In this document: positions 8,649-22,034 of the stretch, in pieces
How the letters are laid out: the number at the start of each line of letters is the position of its first letter
How positions within the stretch are numbered: position 1 is the stretch's first letter
Assembly (NCBI RefSeq): GCF_014205055.1
Contig: NZ_JACHMS010000001.1
Span: 6,262,001-6,326,000 of the forward strand
Origin: Streptomyces luteogriseus
Lineage (GTDB): Bacteria; Actinomycetota; Actinomycetes; Streptomycetales; Streptomycetaceae
Direction: 5' to 3'
DNA length: 64,000 bases
The notes under the pieces: generated by a model
What the model saw: the letters and a program-made list of their open reading frames with translations, nothing else
The model's database searches: none
What the model was told of the DNA's origin: nothing
Made by a program: the position numbers and the translations under genes

Positions 8649-10400
8649 ATGAGCCAGCACTCAGCTGCACCGACCCCCACCCCCACGTCTGCTGTGGCCG
8701 TCGCCAAGCGCCGCGACTGGTGGCGGGACGCGGTGATCTACCAGGTGTACCCGCGCAGCTTCGCCGACAGCAACGGTGACGGCATGGGCGACCTGGAGGG
8801 TGTCCGCACCCGCCTGCCGTACCTGCGCGACCTCGGGGTGGACGCCGTGTGGCTCAGCCCCTTCTACTCCTCGCCGCAGGCCGACGCCGGCTACGACGTC
8901 GCCGACTACCGCGCGGTCGACCCCATGTTCGGCAACCTCCTGGACGCCGACGCGCTCATCCGCGACGCCCACCGGCTGAGCCTGCGGATCATCGTCGACC
9001 TGGTCCCCAACCACTCCTCCGACCAGCACGAGTGGTTCAAGCGTGCCGTCGCCGAGGGCCCGGGCTCCTCGCTGCGGGACCGCTACCACTTCCGCCCCGG
9101 CAAGGGCGAGAACGGCGAACTGCCGCCCAACGACTGGGAGTCGATCTTCGGCGGCCCGGCCTGGACCCGGGTCACCGAACCCGACGGCACGCCCGGCGAG
9201 TGGTACCTGCACCTCTTCGCCCCCGAGCAGCCCGACTTCAACTGGGAACACCCGGCGGTCGGCGACGAGTTCCGCTCCATCCTGCGCTTCTGGCTGGACA
9301 TGGGCGTCGACGGTTTCCGGATCGACGTCGCCCACGGCCTGGTGAAGGCGCAGGGGCTGCCCGACCTTGGATCCCACGACCAGGTGAAACTGCTGGGCAA
9401 CGATGTCATGCCGTTCTTCGACCAGGACGGCGTGCACGAGATCTACCGGCAGTGGCGGCTCATCCTCGACGAGTACGCGGAAAGGAAGGGGCCCGAAGGG
9501 CCTTCGTCAGAAGGGCGGTGGCGGGAGACGGGCGGGCGCATTTTCGTCGCCGAGGCATGGACGCCGACCATCGAACGGACCGCGAACTACGTCCGTCCCG
9601 ACGAACTGCACCAGGCCTTCAACTTCCAGTACCTCAGTACCCACTGGGACGCCGAGGAGATGCGCGAGGTCATCGACCGCACCCTGGAGGCCATGCGCCC
9701 GGTCGGCGCCCCCGCCACCTGGGTGCTGTCCAACCACGACGTGACCCGGCACGCCACCCGCTTCGCCAACCCGCCCGGCCTCGGCACCCAGATCCGCCTG
9801 GCCGGGGACCGCGAACTGGGCCTGCGCAGGGCCCGGGCCGCGAGCCTGCTGATGCTGGCGCTGCCCGGCTCGGCCTACGTCTACCAGGGCGAGGAGCTCG
9901 GCCTGCCCGACGTCGTCGACCTGCCGGACGAGGTGCGCCAGGACCCGGCGTACTTCCGGGGCGCGGGCCAGGACGGCTTCCGCGACGGCTGCCGGGTGCC
10001 GATCCCGTGGACCCGGACGGGTTCGTCGTACGGCTTCGGCGACGGCGGCAGCTGGCTGCCGCAGCCCGAGGGCTGGGGCGAGCTGAGCGTCGAGGCGCAG
10101 AGCGGCGAGGCCGGTTCGACCCTGGAGCTGTACCGGGCCGCGCTCCGCGTGCGGCGCGAGCAGCCCGACCTCGGCGCCGGCACGTCCGTGGAATGGCTGC
10201 GGGCGCCCGAGGGCGTGCTGGCCTTCCGGCGCGGGGAGTTCGTGTGCGTCGCGAACACCACCGGTGAGTCGGTGGCGATGCCGGCGTACGGCCGGGTGCT
10301 GGTGGCGAGCGGGGAGATCGTCGAGGTCGACGACGAGGCGAAGGTGCCGGCCGACACCACGGTGTGGTGGACCACCGCGACCGCGGGGACTCGCGCCTGA
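8649..10400 (+). CDS. aglA: Alpha-glucosidase, GH13 family
   Basis: Cytoplasmic alpha-glucosidase that releases glucose from imported maltodextrins; 583 aa with no signal peptide. GH13 motifs are complete: DLVPNH (region I, about residue 117), GFRIDVAHG with nucleophile Asp226, FVAEAW with acid/base Glu302, and SNHD with Asp364. The ATG at 8649 follows AAGGA at proper spacing; an ATG at 8616 in the same frame lacks a ribosome site and would add a TTA codon. An unusual ~20-residue segment rich in Gly, Pro, Glu and Arg sits before the Glu302 strand (about residues 277-297). It is the last gene of the malEFG cluster and is followed by a terminator. Confidence 0.93.
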   Translation: MSQHSAAPTPTPTSAVAVAKRRDWWRDAVIYQVYPRSFADSNGDGMGDLEGVRTRLPYLRDLGVDAVWLSPFYSSPQADAGYDVADYRAVDPMFGNLLDADALIRDAHRLSLRIIVDLVPNHSSDQHEWFKRAVAEGPGSSLRDRYHFRPGKGENGELPPNDWESIFGGPAWTRVTEPDGTPGEWYLHLFAPEQPDFNWEHPAVGDEFRSILRFWLDMGVDGFRIDVAHGLVKAQGLPDLGSHDQVKLLGNDVMPFFDQDGVHEIYRQWRLILDEYAERKGPEGPSSEGRWRETGGRIFVAEAWTPTIERTANYVRPDELHQAFNFQYLSTHWDAEEMREVIDRTLEAMRPVGAPATWVLSNHDVTRHATRFANPPGLGTQIRLAGDRELGLRRARAASLLMLALPGSAYVYQGEELGLPDVVDLPDEVRQDPAYFRGAGQDGFRDGCRVPIPWTRTGSSYGFGDGGSWLPQPEGWGELSVEAQSGEAGSTLELYRAALRVRREQPDLGAGTSVEWLRAPEGVLAFRRGEFVCVANTTGESVAMPAYGRVLVASGEIVEVDDEAKVPADTTVWWTTATAGTRA

Positions 10401-10420
10401 TTTTCCTTTGAATTTCGTAC

Positions 10421-10448
10421 GGCCCGCTGCCCTTTCGGGCGGCGGGCC
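10421..10448 (+). terminator. aglA terminator
   Basis: GGCCCGCTGCCC - TTTC - GGGCGGCGGGCC stem followed by TTTACC, starting 20 nt after the aglA stop. It closes the malEFG-aglA transcript before the amylase promoter. Confidence 0.8.
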
Positions 10449-10466
10449 TTTACCATCTGCGTCACC

Positions 10467-10493
10467 GCAAGGTTTCTGAACCTTGCAGCAAGA
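10467..10493. promoter_or_regulatory. Candidate MalR operator before the alpha-amylase gene
   Basis: Perfect inverted repeat GCAAGGTT-TCTG-AACCTTGC (10467-10474 and 10479-10486), followed by the overlapping half-site pair CTTGCAGCAAG (10483-10493). It shares the CTTGCA core with the malE operators and lies 34-53 bp before the amylase start, where a repressor would block transcription. Confidence 0.65.
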
Positions 10494-10519
10494 GCCTTCA
10501 ACGAAGAAGGAAACCCCAC

Positions 10520-11893
10520 ATGGCACGCAGATTCCTCGCTTCCGCCGTCGCGCTCGCCGCGGCTTCGGTTGTCATGAACCCGACTGGTGCGCAGGCCTCC
10601 CCACCTGGCACCAAGGACGTCACCGCCGTCCTCTTCGAGTGGAACTTCGCCTCGGTCGCCCGTGAGTGCACCACCACCCTCGGGCCCGCCGGCTACGGCT
10701 ACGTGCAGGTCTCCCCGCCCGCCGAGCACATACAGGGTTCGCAGTGGTGGACCTCGTACCAGCCGGTCAGCTACAAGATCGCTGGTCGGCTCGGCGACCG
10801 GACGGCCTTCCAGAACATGGTGAACACCTGCCACGCGGCTGGCGTCAAGGTTGTCGTCGACACCGTCATCAACCACATGTCGGCGGGCAGCGGCACCGGG
10901 ACCGGCGGCTCGTCGTACACGAAGTACAACTACCCGGGCCTGTACTCGTCGTACGACTTCGACGACTGCACGAGCCAGATCAGCAACTACCAGGACCGCT
11001 GGAACGTCCAGCACTGCGAACTGGTCGGCCTCTCCGACCTCGACACGGGCGAGAACTACGTCCGCGGCGCGATCGCCGGCTACATGAACGACCTGCTCTC
11101 CCTCGGCGTCGACGGCTTCCGCATCGACGCGGCCAAGCACATCGACACCGCCGACCTCGCGAACATCAAGTCCCGGCTGAGCAACCCGTCGGTGTACTGG
11201 AAGCAGGAGGTCATCCACGGCTCCGGCGAGGCGGTCCAGCCCGCCGAATACACGAGTAACGGCGACGTCCAGGAGTTCCGCTACGCCTACGACCTCAAGC
11301 GGGTCTTCAACAACGAGAACCTCGCCTACCTGAAGAATTACGGCGAGGGCTGGGGCTACCTGAGCAGCGGCATCTCCGGTGTCTTCGTCGACAACCACGA
11401 CACCGAGCGCAACGGCTCGACACTCAGCTACAAGGACGGCGCCGCCTACACCTTGGCCAACGTCTTCATGCTGGCCTGGCCCTACGGCGCCCCCGACATC
11501 AACTCCGGCTACGAGTTCTCCGACCACGACGCCGGCCCGCCGAACGGCGGCCGGGTGAACGCCTGCTGGCAGGACGGCTGGAAGTGCCAGCACAACTGGC
11601 CCGAGATCAAGTCCATGATCGGCTTCCGCAACGTCACCCGGGGCCAGGCCGTCACCAACTGGTGGGACAACGGCGGCGACGCGATCGCCTTCGGCCGGGG
11701 CAGCAAGGGCTTCGTGGCCATCAACCACGAGTCCGGCTCCCTGACCCGGACCTACCAGACGTCACTGCCGGCGGGGACGTACTGCAACGTGCAGAACAAC
11801 ACGCCGGTGACCGTGAATTCGAGCGGCCAGTTCACGACCACCCTCGGTTCGCACACGGCGCTGGCGATCCACGCGGGCAGGTCCGGCTGCTGA
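10520..11893 (+). CDS. Secreted alpha-amylase, GH13 animal-type
   Basis: Endo-acting 1,4-alpha-glucan hydrolase exported to cut starch; 457 aa. Residues 1-26 form a Sec signal ending in AQA. Catalytic motifs are DTVINH (residues 114-119), GFRIDAAKH with nucleophile Asp203, KQEVIH with acid/base Glu230 and FVDNHD with Asp294. WWTSYQPVSYKI is characteristic of the animal/Streptomyces amylase subfamily. There is no C-terminal starch-binding domain, so it is shorter than many Streptomyces amylases. GAAGGAAA precedes the ATG. It sits between aglA and the pullulanase gene and carries a CTTGCA operator, so co-control by MalR is likely. Confidence 0.95.
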   Translation: MARRFLASAVALAAASVVMNPTGAQASPPGTKDVTAVLFEWNFASVARECTTTLGPAGYGYVQVSPPAEHIQGSQWWTSYQPVSYKIAGRLGDRTAFQNMVNTCHAAGVKVVVDTVINHMSAGSGTGTGGSSYTKYNYPGLYSSYDFDDCTSQISNYQDRWNVQHCELVGLSDLDTGENYVRGAIAGYMNDLLSLGVDGFRIDAAKHIDTADLANIKSRLSNPSVYWKQEVIHGSGEAVQPAEYTSNGDVQEFRYAYDLKRVFNNENLAYLKNYGEGWGYLSSGISGVFVDNHDTERNGSTLSYKDGAAYTLANVFMLAWPYGAPDINSGYEFSDHDAGPPNGGRVNACWQDGWKCQHNWPEIKSMIGFRNVTRGQAVTNWWDNGGDAIAFGRGSKGFVAINHESGSLTRTYQTSLPAGTYCNVQNNTPVTVNSSGQFTTTLGSHTALAIHAGRSGC

Positions 11894-11906
11894 GGCCGGG
11901 CGTGCG

Positions 11907-11943
11907 CGGCCCCGGCCGTCACGTCCTGTGGCGGCCGGGGCCG
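11907..11943 (+). terminator. Alpha-amylase terminator
   Basis: CGGCCCCGGCCG (11907-11918) pairs perfectly with CGGCCGGGGCCG (11932-11943) across a 13-nt loop, 14 nt after the amylase stop. Confidence 0.75.
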
Positions 11944-11966
11944 CTCCTCCGGCCCAACTCCGGTGG

Positions 11967-12007
11967 TTGAAAGTTCTTTCCAATGGTTTCAAGACTCTTG
12001 CTGTAAG
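11967..12007. promoter_or_regulatory. Pullulanase upstream region with a weak MalR-like site
   Basis: Contains TTGAAA (11967-11972) facing TTTCAA (11987-11992) and CTTGC-TG-TAAG (11997-12007), a one-mismatch relative of the CTTGC/GCAAG pairs at malE and the amylase. It lies about 70 bp before the GTG start. The assignment as operator is tentative. Confidence 0.4.
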
Positions 12008-12074
12008 GGTTTCGGCGGCGATACGGTCGCGCGGGGTCGGACCCGAGAGAGCCGCAATCGCTAGGAGCCCATCT

Positions 12075-17477
<5,403 letters not shown>

Positions 17478-17492
17478 CGCACCACGTGGGGC

Positions 17493-17521
17493 GGGGCGGG
17501 CCGTGACCCACGGTCCGCCCC
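17493..17521 (+). terminator. Pullulanase terminator
   Basis: GGGGCGGGCCGTG (17493-17505), loop ACC, CACGGTCCGCCCC (17509-17521), one G-T pair, starting 16 nt after the stop. The remaining bases to 17696 hold no convincing gene. Confidence 0.75.
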
Positions 17522-17696
17522 ACCCCCGTGCGTTCCCGAGGGGCCGTCGACGACGTCGCGGCCGGCCGCTACCCCACGGGCGCGGTGCCCGCGCGACGTG
17601 CTGCCGGACTGCTTCGGCCAGGACCGCGAGGACGACATCGCGATGCCGGCCCTGCGGTTAGGGTGAGCCCGATGGCCGCCCGGAACAGGAGTACTG

Positions 17697-18053
17697 ATGC
17701 CGCAGATCACCGTTGACTACTCGGCCGACCTCGCCGGCGACTTCGACCGGCCCGGTTTCGCGAAGGCGCTGCACGAGGCGACGGTCGAGATCGCGGCCGC
17801 CAAGCCGCCCGCCTGCAAGAGCCGGTTCCGCCCGACCGAGGACATCGTGGTCGGCCCCGAGACCGAGGGGCACGCCCACGTCCACATCCACATCGCCCTG
17901 CTCGCCGGACGCACCGACGAGGTCAAGGCCCGGCTCACCCAGGCCGCCCTGGAACTGCTGCGGACCCATCTGAAGCCCGCCGAGGGGCTCACGCTGCACG
18001 CCTCCGCCGAGGTCCGCGACCTGGACCCGTCGTACGCGAAGTTCGAGAGCTGA
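17697..18053 (+). CDS. 5-carboxymethyl-2-hydroxymuconate isomerase family protein
   Basis: A 118-residue protein of the tautomerase-like CHMI family. The mature N-terminus would be Pro (MPQITVDYS), the catalytic base of this fold, and the family segments HAHVHIHIALLAGR and CKSRFRPTEDIVVG are visible. CHMI acts in homoprotocatechuate breakdown, but no other gene of that pathway is nearby, so the role here is open. The stop is 6 bp from the stop of the convergent TetR gene, leaving no room for a terminator. Confidence 0.85.
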   Translation: MPQITVDYSADLAGDFDRPGFAKALHEATVEIAAAKPPACKSRFRPTEDIVVGPETEGHAHVHIHIALLAGRTDEVKARLTQAALELLRTHLKPAEGLTLHASAEVRDLDPSYAKFES

Positions 18054-18059
18054 GGCGGA

Positions 18060-18749
18060 TCAGCTCGCCAGGGCGATGAGCCGACCGGCCAGGTGCGCGA
18101 ACGGACCGTCGGCCGGCTCGTCCTTGACGATGCCGCGCAGCAGCGTGGCCATCTCCTCGTCATAGGTGGCACTGACCGCGGCCAGGGCGGCGAAGTCGTT
18201 CACGAGCTGGGGCTCCAGTTCCTCGCGCGGGATGCGCCGGCCGTCCAGCCAGATCAGGGCCGTCGACTCGGCGAGGGAGATCCAGGAACGGACGACCAGT
18301 TCGAGGCGCGCGGGCGGATCGGTCACGCCCAGGTGCGAAAGGATCTGGACATACGCGGCCTGCCGTACGGAGTCGACGAGCGCGTTGGTCGTGGAGGAGC
18401 CGACGGCCGGGCCGCCGCGCATGAGGGCCGAGAAACCCGGCCCGTGCTCGTCCACGAAGTCGAAGTAGCGGCGCATCACACGCAGCAGCCGCGCCCCCAG
18501 CGGACCCTCGTGCGGCTCCACGAACCGGGCCGCCAGATCGTCCGAGGCCCGCTGCAACGCGGCCTCGTACAGGCTGAGTTTGCCGGGAAAGTAGTGGTAG
18601 ACCAATGGGCGTGAAATGCCCGCGGCCGACGCTATCTCGTCGATCGAGACCTCGTCGGGCGAGCGGCGGCTGAACAGTTCGAGGGCGACGCCGATCAACT
18701 GCTGCCGCCGCTCCTCGACTCCCATTCTGCGGCGAACCCCGATAGTCAT
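18060..18749 (-). CDS. TetR-family transcriptional regulator
   Basis: A 229-residue repressor with an N-terminal TetR helix-turn-helix (residues ~25-65; VSIDEIASAAGISRPLVYHYF) and a helical ligand domain (MRRYFDFVDEHGPGFSALMRGG). AAGG lies seven bases before the ATG. An imperfect inverted repeat 13-50 bp upstream of the start (18762-18799) suggests autoregulation. The ligand and targets cannot be inferred; neighbours are a convergent CHMI gene and an unrelated membrane protein. Confidence 0.9.
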   Translation of the reverse strand: MTIGVRRRMGVEERRQQLIGVALELFSRRSPDEVSIDEIASAAGISRPLVYHYFPGKLSLYEAALQRASDDLAARFVEPHEGPLGARLLRVMRRYFDFVDEHGPGFSALMRGGPAVGSSTTNALVDSVRQAAYVQILSHLGVTDPPARLELVVRSWISLAESTALIWLDGRRIPREELEPQLVNDFAALAAVSATYDEEMATLLRGIVKDEPADGPFAHLAGRLIALAS

Positions 18750-18761
18750 ACGAACACCTTA

Positions 18762-18799
18762 CCGATCGATTCCGGCCTCGAACGGGCCGGATCGATCGC
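18762..18799. promoter_or_regulatory. Candidate TetR autoregulatory operator
   Basis: CCGATCGATTCCGGCC (18762-18777) faces GGCCGGATCGATCG (18785-18798); the arms match apart from a one-base offset, and each also contains the short palindrome CGATCG or ATCGAT. It lies just upstream of the tetR-like gene. Confidence 0.55.
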
Positions 18800-18843
18800 G
18801 GTGTGCCGCCGGCCTCATCGGACGGGCCCGAAACACCGCCCCG

Positions 18844-20766
18844 TCAGCGCAGCCCGCCGAGCGAACGGCCGTCCTTCAGGGTCCCCTTGAGCTGAGCCTG
18901 CGCCCCCTGCTCGGCCGGCACGGTCAGCAGACTCCTCCGGGACGCCCCGTTCACTCCGCCGGTCGCCCGGATCGACGCGGTCTCCCGGCTGCCCGCGGCC
19001 AGCAGGTACCAGTCACCGGCCTTCGCCTTCCACAGCACCCCGGCCAGCACATGCGGGTCCCGCGGCCCGCACGCCGGGACGTTCTCGGCCTGCGCCGCCG
19101 CTGCCCCGTACGCCCCGCCCGGCGTGTGGAACTGGGCCAGCACCCGCGCCCCGCCGCCCCGCCAGGTCTCGGCCCGGGTGCACACCCATGCCGCCGAGCC
19201 GCTCGCGTCGGGCAGCGGCTGCTCGTTGAACGCCCAGGCGTTGACACTGCGCACCCCCGCCGAGCGCATCGTGCCCAGGGAGCAGGCGAACGGCTGCCAG
19301 GTGTGCAGCGCCGCGGCCCCGGACACCTCGCGCGGGGAGCCCGGCCGTCCGGCGGTGAGCCGGGCCGGGACCAGTTCACCGAGGTCGGTCAGCAACCGGG
19401 TCCTGGTGCCGTCGGTCACCTGCAGCACGTTCCACGAGGAGCAGGGGCCGGACCGCAGCGCGGGACTGGCCAGCGGCGTGGTCACTCCGTCGGTGAGGGC
19501 GAGATCCATCGCGCCGGAGCCCGGCTTCATCAGGTCCCGCTCACCGGTCTTCCGCACCCAAGGGGCCGTCAGATAGCGGACGTTGCCGTCGGACCGCCCC
19601 AGGACCACCGCGCCCGCCTCGGCCCGGCCGGCCCCGTCGACCCGGGCGAAGTCGAGGGCGGCGCCCTGGGTGCCGTCCTTCGGCTCGGCGTACCGGGCGA
19701 TGCGCAGACCGTCGTAGAGGATCACCACACGCGCCGCGTCGACCGTCCCCGCGTACAGCAGCTGGGGCGGTCCGGCGGGGCCGCCGGACAGGGTGCCGGG
19801 GGTCACCGACACCTGGACCGTCTCGCCGGGCCGGGCCCACACGGCCAGGGCGCGGCGCAGCAGGGCCTTGTCGCCGGTCAGGTCGCCGCGGGCCGGCCAC
19901 ACGGAGAAGTCGGTGCGCGCCGAGCTGCGCCAGGCGGACGGGGGCATCCGGGTCAGCTTCGAGGGGTCCAGGGCGGCCTGCGAGGCAGGGTTGCGCGCGT
20001 ACGGGGGTGCCGCGGCGCCCTCGGGGCCCCAGCCCTCGCCGGGCAGGCCGAGCAGCGCCCCGCACGCCAGCAGCGCGGCACCGGCGACCAGGGCGGCCTT
20101 CAGGTGCTGGCGGCGGCGCATCAGGTCGGTGGGGCGGGCCTGGAGCGAGCAGGGATCGAACTCGGGGGAGTCGAGCAGCCCGTACTGGGCGGGGATCCCG
20201 CCGGCCTCCAGGACGGCGCCTTCCGGGTCGGCGACGCCCGCCGCCGCGAGAACCTTGCACACCCCGTCGTCCGTGAGCCGCTCCAGGCCGCGCAGCGCGT
20301 ACGCGGCCCGGGCCGGGCCGGACAGGGTGGACAGTCGCTGATCCAGGGCGAGTTCGTCGGCGCCGCCCGAGCGCGGGAACAGCTTCAGGCCCCACACGTG
20401 CGGGAGCAGCGGCGGCAGCTGGGCCCTCTTGGGCCATGCCTTCGTCTTCAGCGGCAGTCCCGCCTCCAGCGCCGTGCGCAGCACCTGGAGACGGACCAGG
20501 GTGTACCCCGGGTCGCCGTCCCGGCCGGTGGACTGGGCCGGGATCACCGGTGCCGGGGTGCGGGCACGGGGGAGGGCCCGCTGGGTGAGGGCGTGCGCGG
20601 TCAGGACGCGGCGGCTGCGGCCCAGCCCGGGTGGCAGCACCAGATAGGCCAGCCGGACGAGGCGCGGGTAGTGCTCGACGAGCGCGGCCTCGGCCTGCTC
20701 GACGTCGACGACCGGGCCGGCGGGGGAGGGGGGTGCGGGGCGCTGGGCGACATCCTGTGACTGCAC
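18844..20766 (-). CDS. Sigma-factor-like N-terminus fused to a membrane-anchored outer domain
   Basis: A 640-residue protein with no named function. Residues ~22-70 (EAALVEHYPRLVRLAYLVL) resemble region 2 of ECF sigma factors, and ~138-190 (LSTLSGPARAAYALRGLERL then DDGVCKVLAAAGV) resembles region 4. A single membrane helix at ~222-242 follows RRRQHLK, leaving about 400 residues outside the cell with several cysteines. Core promoter-binding residues look degenerate, so it may be a sigma-derived scaffold, not an active sigma factor. Starts with GTG at 20766, 48 bp downstream of the TPR gene, probably in one transcript. The architecture is inferred from the reading and not confirmed by a profile search. 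Confidence 0.8.
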   Translation of the reverse strand: MQSQDVAQRPAPPSPAGPVVDVEQAEAALVEHYPRLVRLAYLVLPPGLGRSRRVLTAHALTQRALPRARTPAPVIPAQSTGRDGDPGYTLVRLQVLRTALEAGLPLKTKAWPKRAQLPPLLPHVWGLKLFPRSGGADELALDQRLSTLSGPARAAYALRGLERLTDDGVCKVLAAAGVADPEGAVLEAGGIPAQYGLLDSPEFDPCSLQARPTDLMRRRQHLKAALVAGAALLACGALLGLPGEGWGPEGAAAPPYARNPASQAALDPSKLTRMPPSAWRSSARTDFSVWPARGDLTGDKALLRRALAVWARPGETVQVSVTPGTLSGGPAGPPQLLYAGTVDAARVVILYDGLRIARYAEPKDGTQGAALDFARVDGAGRAEAGAVVLGRSDGNVRYLTAPWVRKTGERDLMKPGSGAMDLALTDGVTTPLASPALRSGPCSSWNVLQVTDGTRTRLLTDLGELVPARLTAGRPGSPREVSGAAALHTWQPFACSLGTMRSAGVRSVNAWAFNEQPLPDASGSAAWVCTRAETWRGGGARVLAQFHTPGGAYGAAAAQAENVPACGPRDPHVLAGVLWKAKAGDWYLLAAGSRETASIRATGGVNGASRRSLLTVPAEQGAQAQLKGTLKDGRSLGGLR

Positions 20767-20814
20767 GTTCAGCAGAACGAGCGAATCGTTGGATGGTCAC
20801 CTGGCCCCGGAGCG

Positions 20815-21342
20815 TCACGCCCCCGGGTGCTCCCCGGGCTCCACGAGCAGCCGGGCGTAGTTCGCCATGGACCGCTGGTAGCGCGGCAGATGCGGGGCCA
20901 GGGCGCCCAGGGCCAGCGCCAGGGCCTCCCGGTCGCGGCCGAGGGACGACAGACAGAGGGCGAGACAGGCGCGTACGGGGTCGTCCAGCTCGTCGGACGG
21001 CGCGACCAGCTCGGGTGTCAGCAGCGCGACGCCTTCCTCGGCCCGGCCGATGTTCCGCAGCGAGCTGGCCAGCTGGATCTTCGTCCGGCGGGCCTTGTAG
21101 GGGCTGACGTCGGCGAGGCCCTTGTCCAGCGCCTCCTGGTACAGGGGGACCGCCTTGTCGGAGCGGCCGGTGGAGTCCCAGGCGCAGGCCTGCTCGAACG
21201 GGCCGTGCGGACTGCCCTCGGGCAGCTCGGCGACCAGGGCGTCGACATCGGCGCGGAAGCGGGCCTCGTCCTCCTCCGTCTCGGCGTAGTCGTCGAAACG
21301 GTCCCACAGGGCGGCCACACGATCTTCCCAGTCCTGATCCAC
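20815..21342 (-). CDS. Tetratricopeptide-repeat protein
   Basis: A 175-residue soluble helical protein with TPR-like repeats (GPFEQACAWDSTGRSDKAVP, then ARRTKIQLASSLRNIGRAEE and ACLALCLSSLGRDREALALA), probably a protein-binding scaffold. The GTG at 21342 is preceded by GAGGGTGG; the open frame continues to 22005 only as a shadow of the divergent lipoprotein gene. It lies immediately upstream of the sigma-like membrane protein, which could be its partner. Many Streptomyces genomes carry this short TPR protein; its role is unknown to me. Confidence 0.85.
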   Translation of the reverse strand: MDQDWEDRVAALWDRFDDYAETEEDEARFRADVDALVAELPEGSPHGPFEQACAWDSTGRSDKAVPLYQEALDKGLADVSPYKARRTKIQLASSLRNIGRAEEGVALLTPELVAPSDELDDPVRACLALCLSSLGRDREALALALGALAPHLPRYQRSMANYARLLVEPGEHPGA

Positions 21343-21504
21343 CGGACCACCCTCGCACACGAGTGCACACCGCAACAGCGGGATTTTGAGCACGGCGGGC
21401 TCCTGGGCCGTATCGAAGGCGAGAGCCTCTTGCCGGGGCTCCGTGCGGCATGCGTCCGGATCGTGCCGTGACAAGGACCGTGCCGACAAGGACCGGAGGA
21501 ACAG

Positions 21505-21960
21505 ATGAGGGTGACCCGACCGATGCTCGCGCTGAGCGGCGCGGTGGCGATACTGGCGCTGACCGGCTGCGGCGGATCCGGCGACAAGGACGAGGCGGCC
21601 GTTCCGAAGGAGGTGAGCGGCAGCCTGGAGCACATCGCGGCCGAGGCCGACTGCAAGCCGAACATGCAGACCGACGCGGACACCATCCGCCAGGCCCTCT
21701 GCAAGAAGGGCAAGGAGAAGTACGTCCTCGCCACCTTCTCCACGGACCGCGGCCAGCGCGAGTGGCTGAACAGCGCCAAGGACTACGGCGGCTACTACCT
21801 CGTCGGCCGCAAGTGGGTCGCCGTCGGCCAGCAGAAGACGGTCACGGCGCTGCAGGGCACCCTCGGCGGAACGATGGAGGAGGGTTCCGAGCACATGAAC
21901 CCGGGCGGCAGCCACAACAAGAACGGTCACGACGGCGGCGGCAGCAGCCACCACGGCTGA
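21505..21960 (+). CDS. Small lipoprotein
   Basis: A 151-residue exported lipoprotein: the signal ends in LALTGC, so Cys22 would be lipidated. The body has a conserved pair of cysteines (EADCKPNMQ, ALCKKGKEKY) and the sequence ends in a Gly/His/Asn-rich tail (residues ~125-151) that could bind metal. GGAGG sits four bases before the ATG. It is divergent from the TPR gene and convergent with the DUF1996 gene across a shared terminator. No function recognised. Confidence 0.85.
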   Translation: MRVTRPMLALSGAVAILALTGCGGSGDKDEAAVPKEVSGSLEHIAAEADCKPNMQTDADTIRQALCKKGKEKYVLATFSTDRGQREWLNSAKDYGGYYLVGRKWVAVGQQKTVTALQGTLGGTMEEGSEHMNPGGSHNKNGHDGGGSSHHG

Positions 21961-21977
21961 GCACGCGGGTCCGGGCA

Positions 21978-22019
21978 GCAGAAGGCCGGCGGTGGGAACT
22001 CCCACCGCCGGCCTTCTGC
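21978..22019. terminator. Bidirectional terminator, lipoprotein / DUF1996 genes
   Basis: Perfect 19-bp arms (21978-21996 and 22001-22019, GCAGAAGGCCGGCGGTGGG and complement) with an AACT loop, placed 17 and 15 bp from the two convergent stops. It can serve both strands. Confidence 0.85.
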
Positions 22020-22034
22020 GCTACCGGTTCAGGA

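Noticed and set aside
8616..8651. Upstream ATG for aglA that would include a TTA codon and imply bldA control
   Set aside because: No ribosome site before 8616, while 8649 has AAGGA at proper spacing; the TTA lies in the leader.
17528..17716. Small open frames between the pullulanase and the CHMI gene
   Set aside because: No ribosome site, poor codon bias and overlap with the CHMI start.
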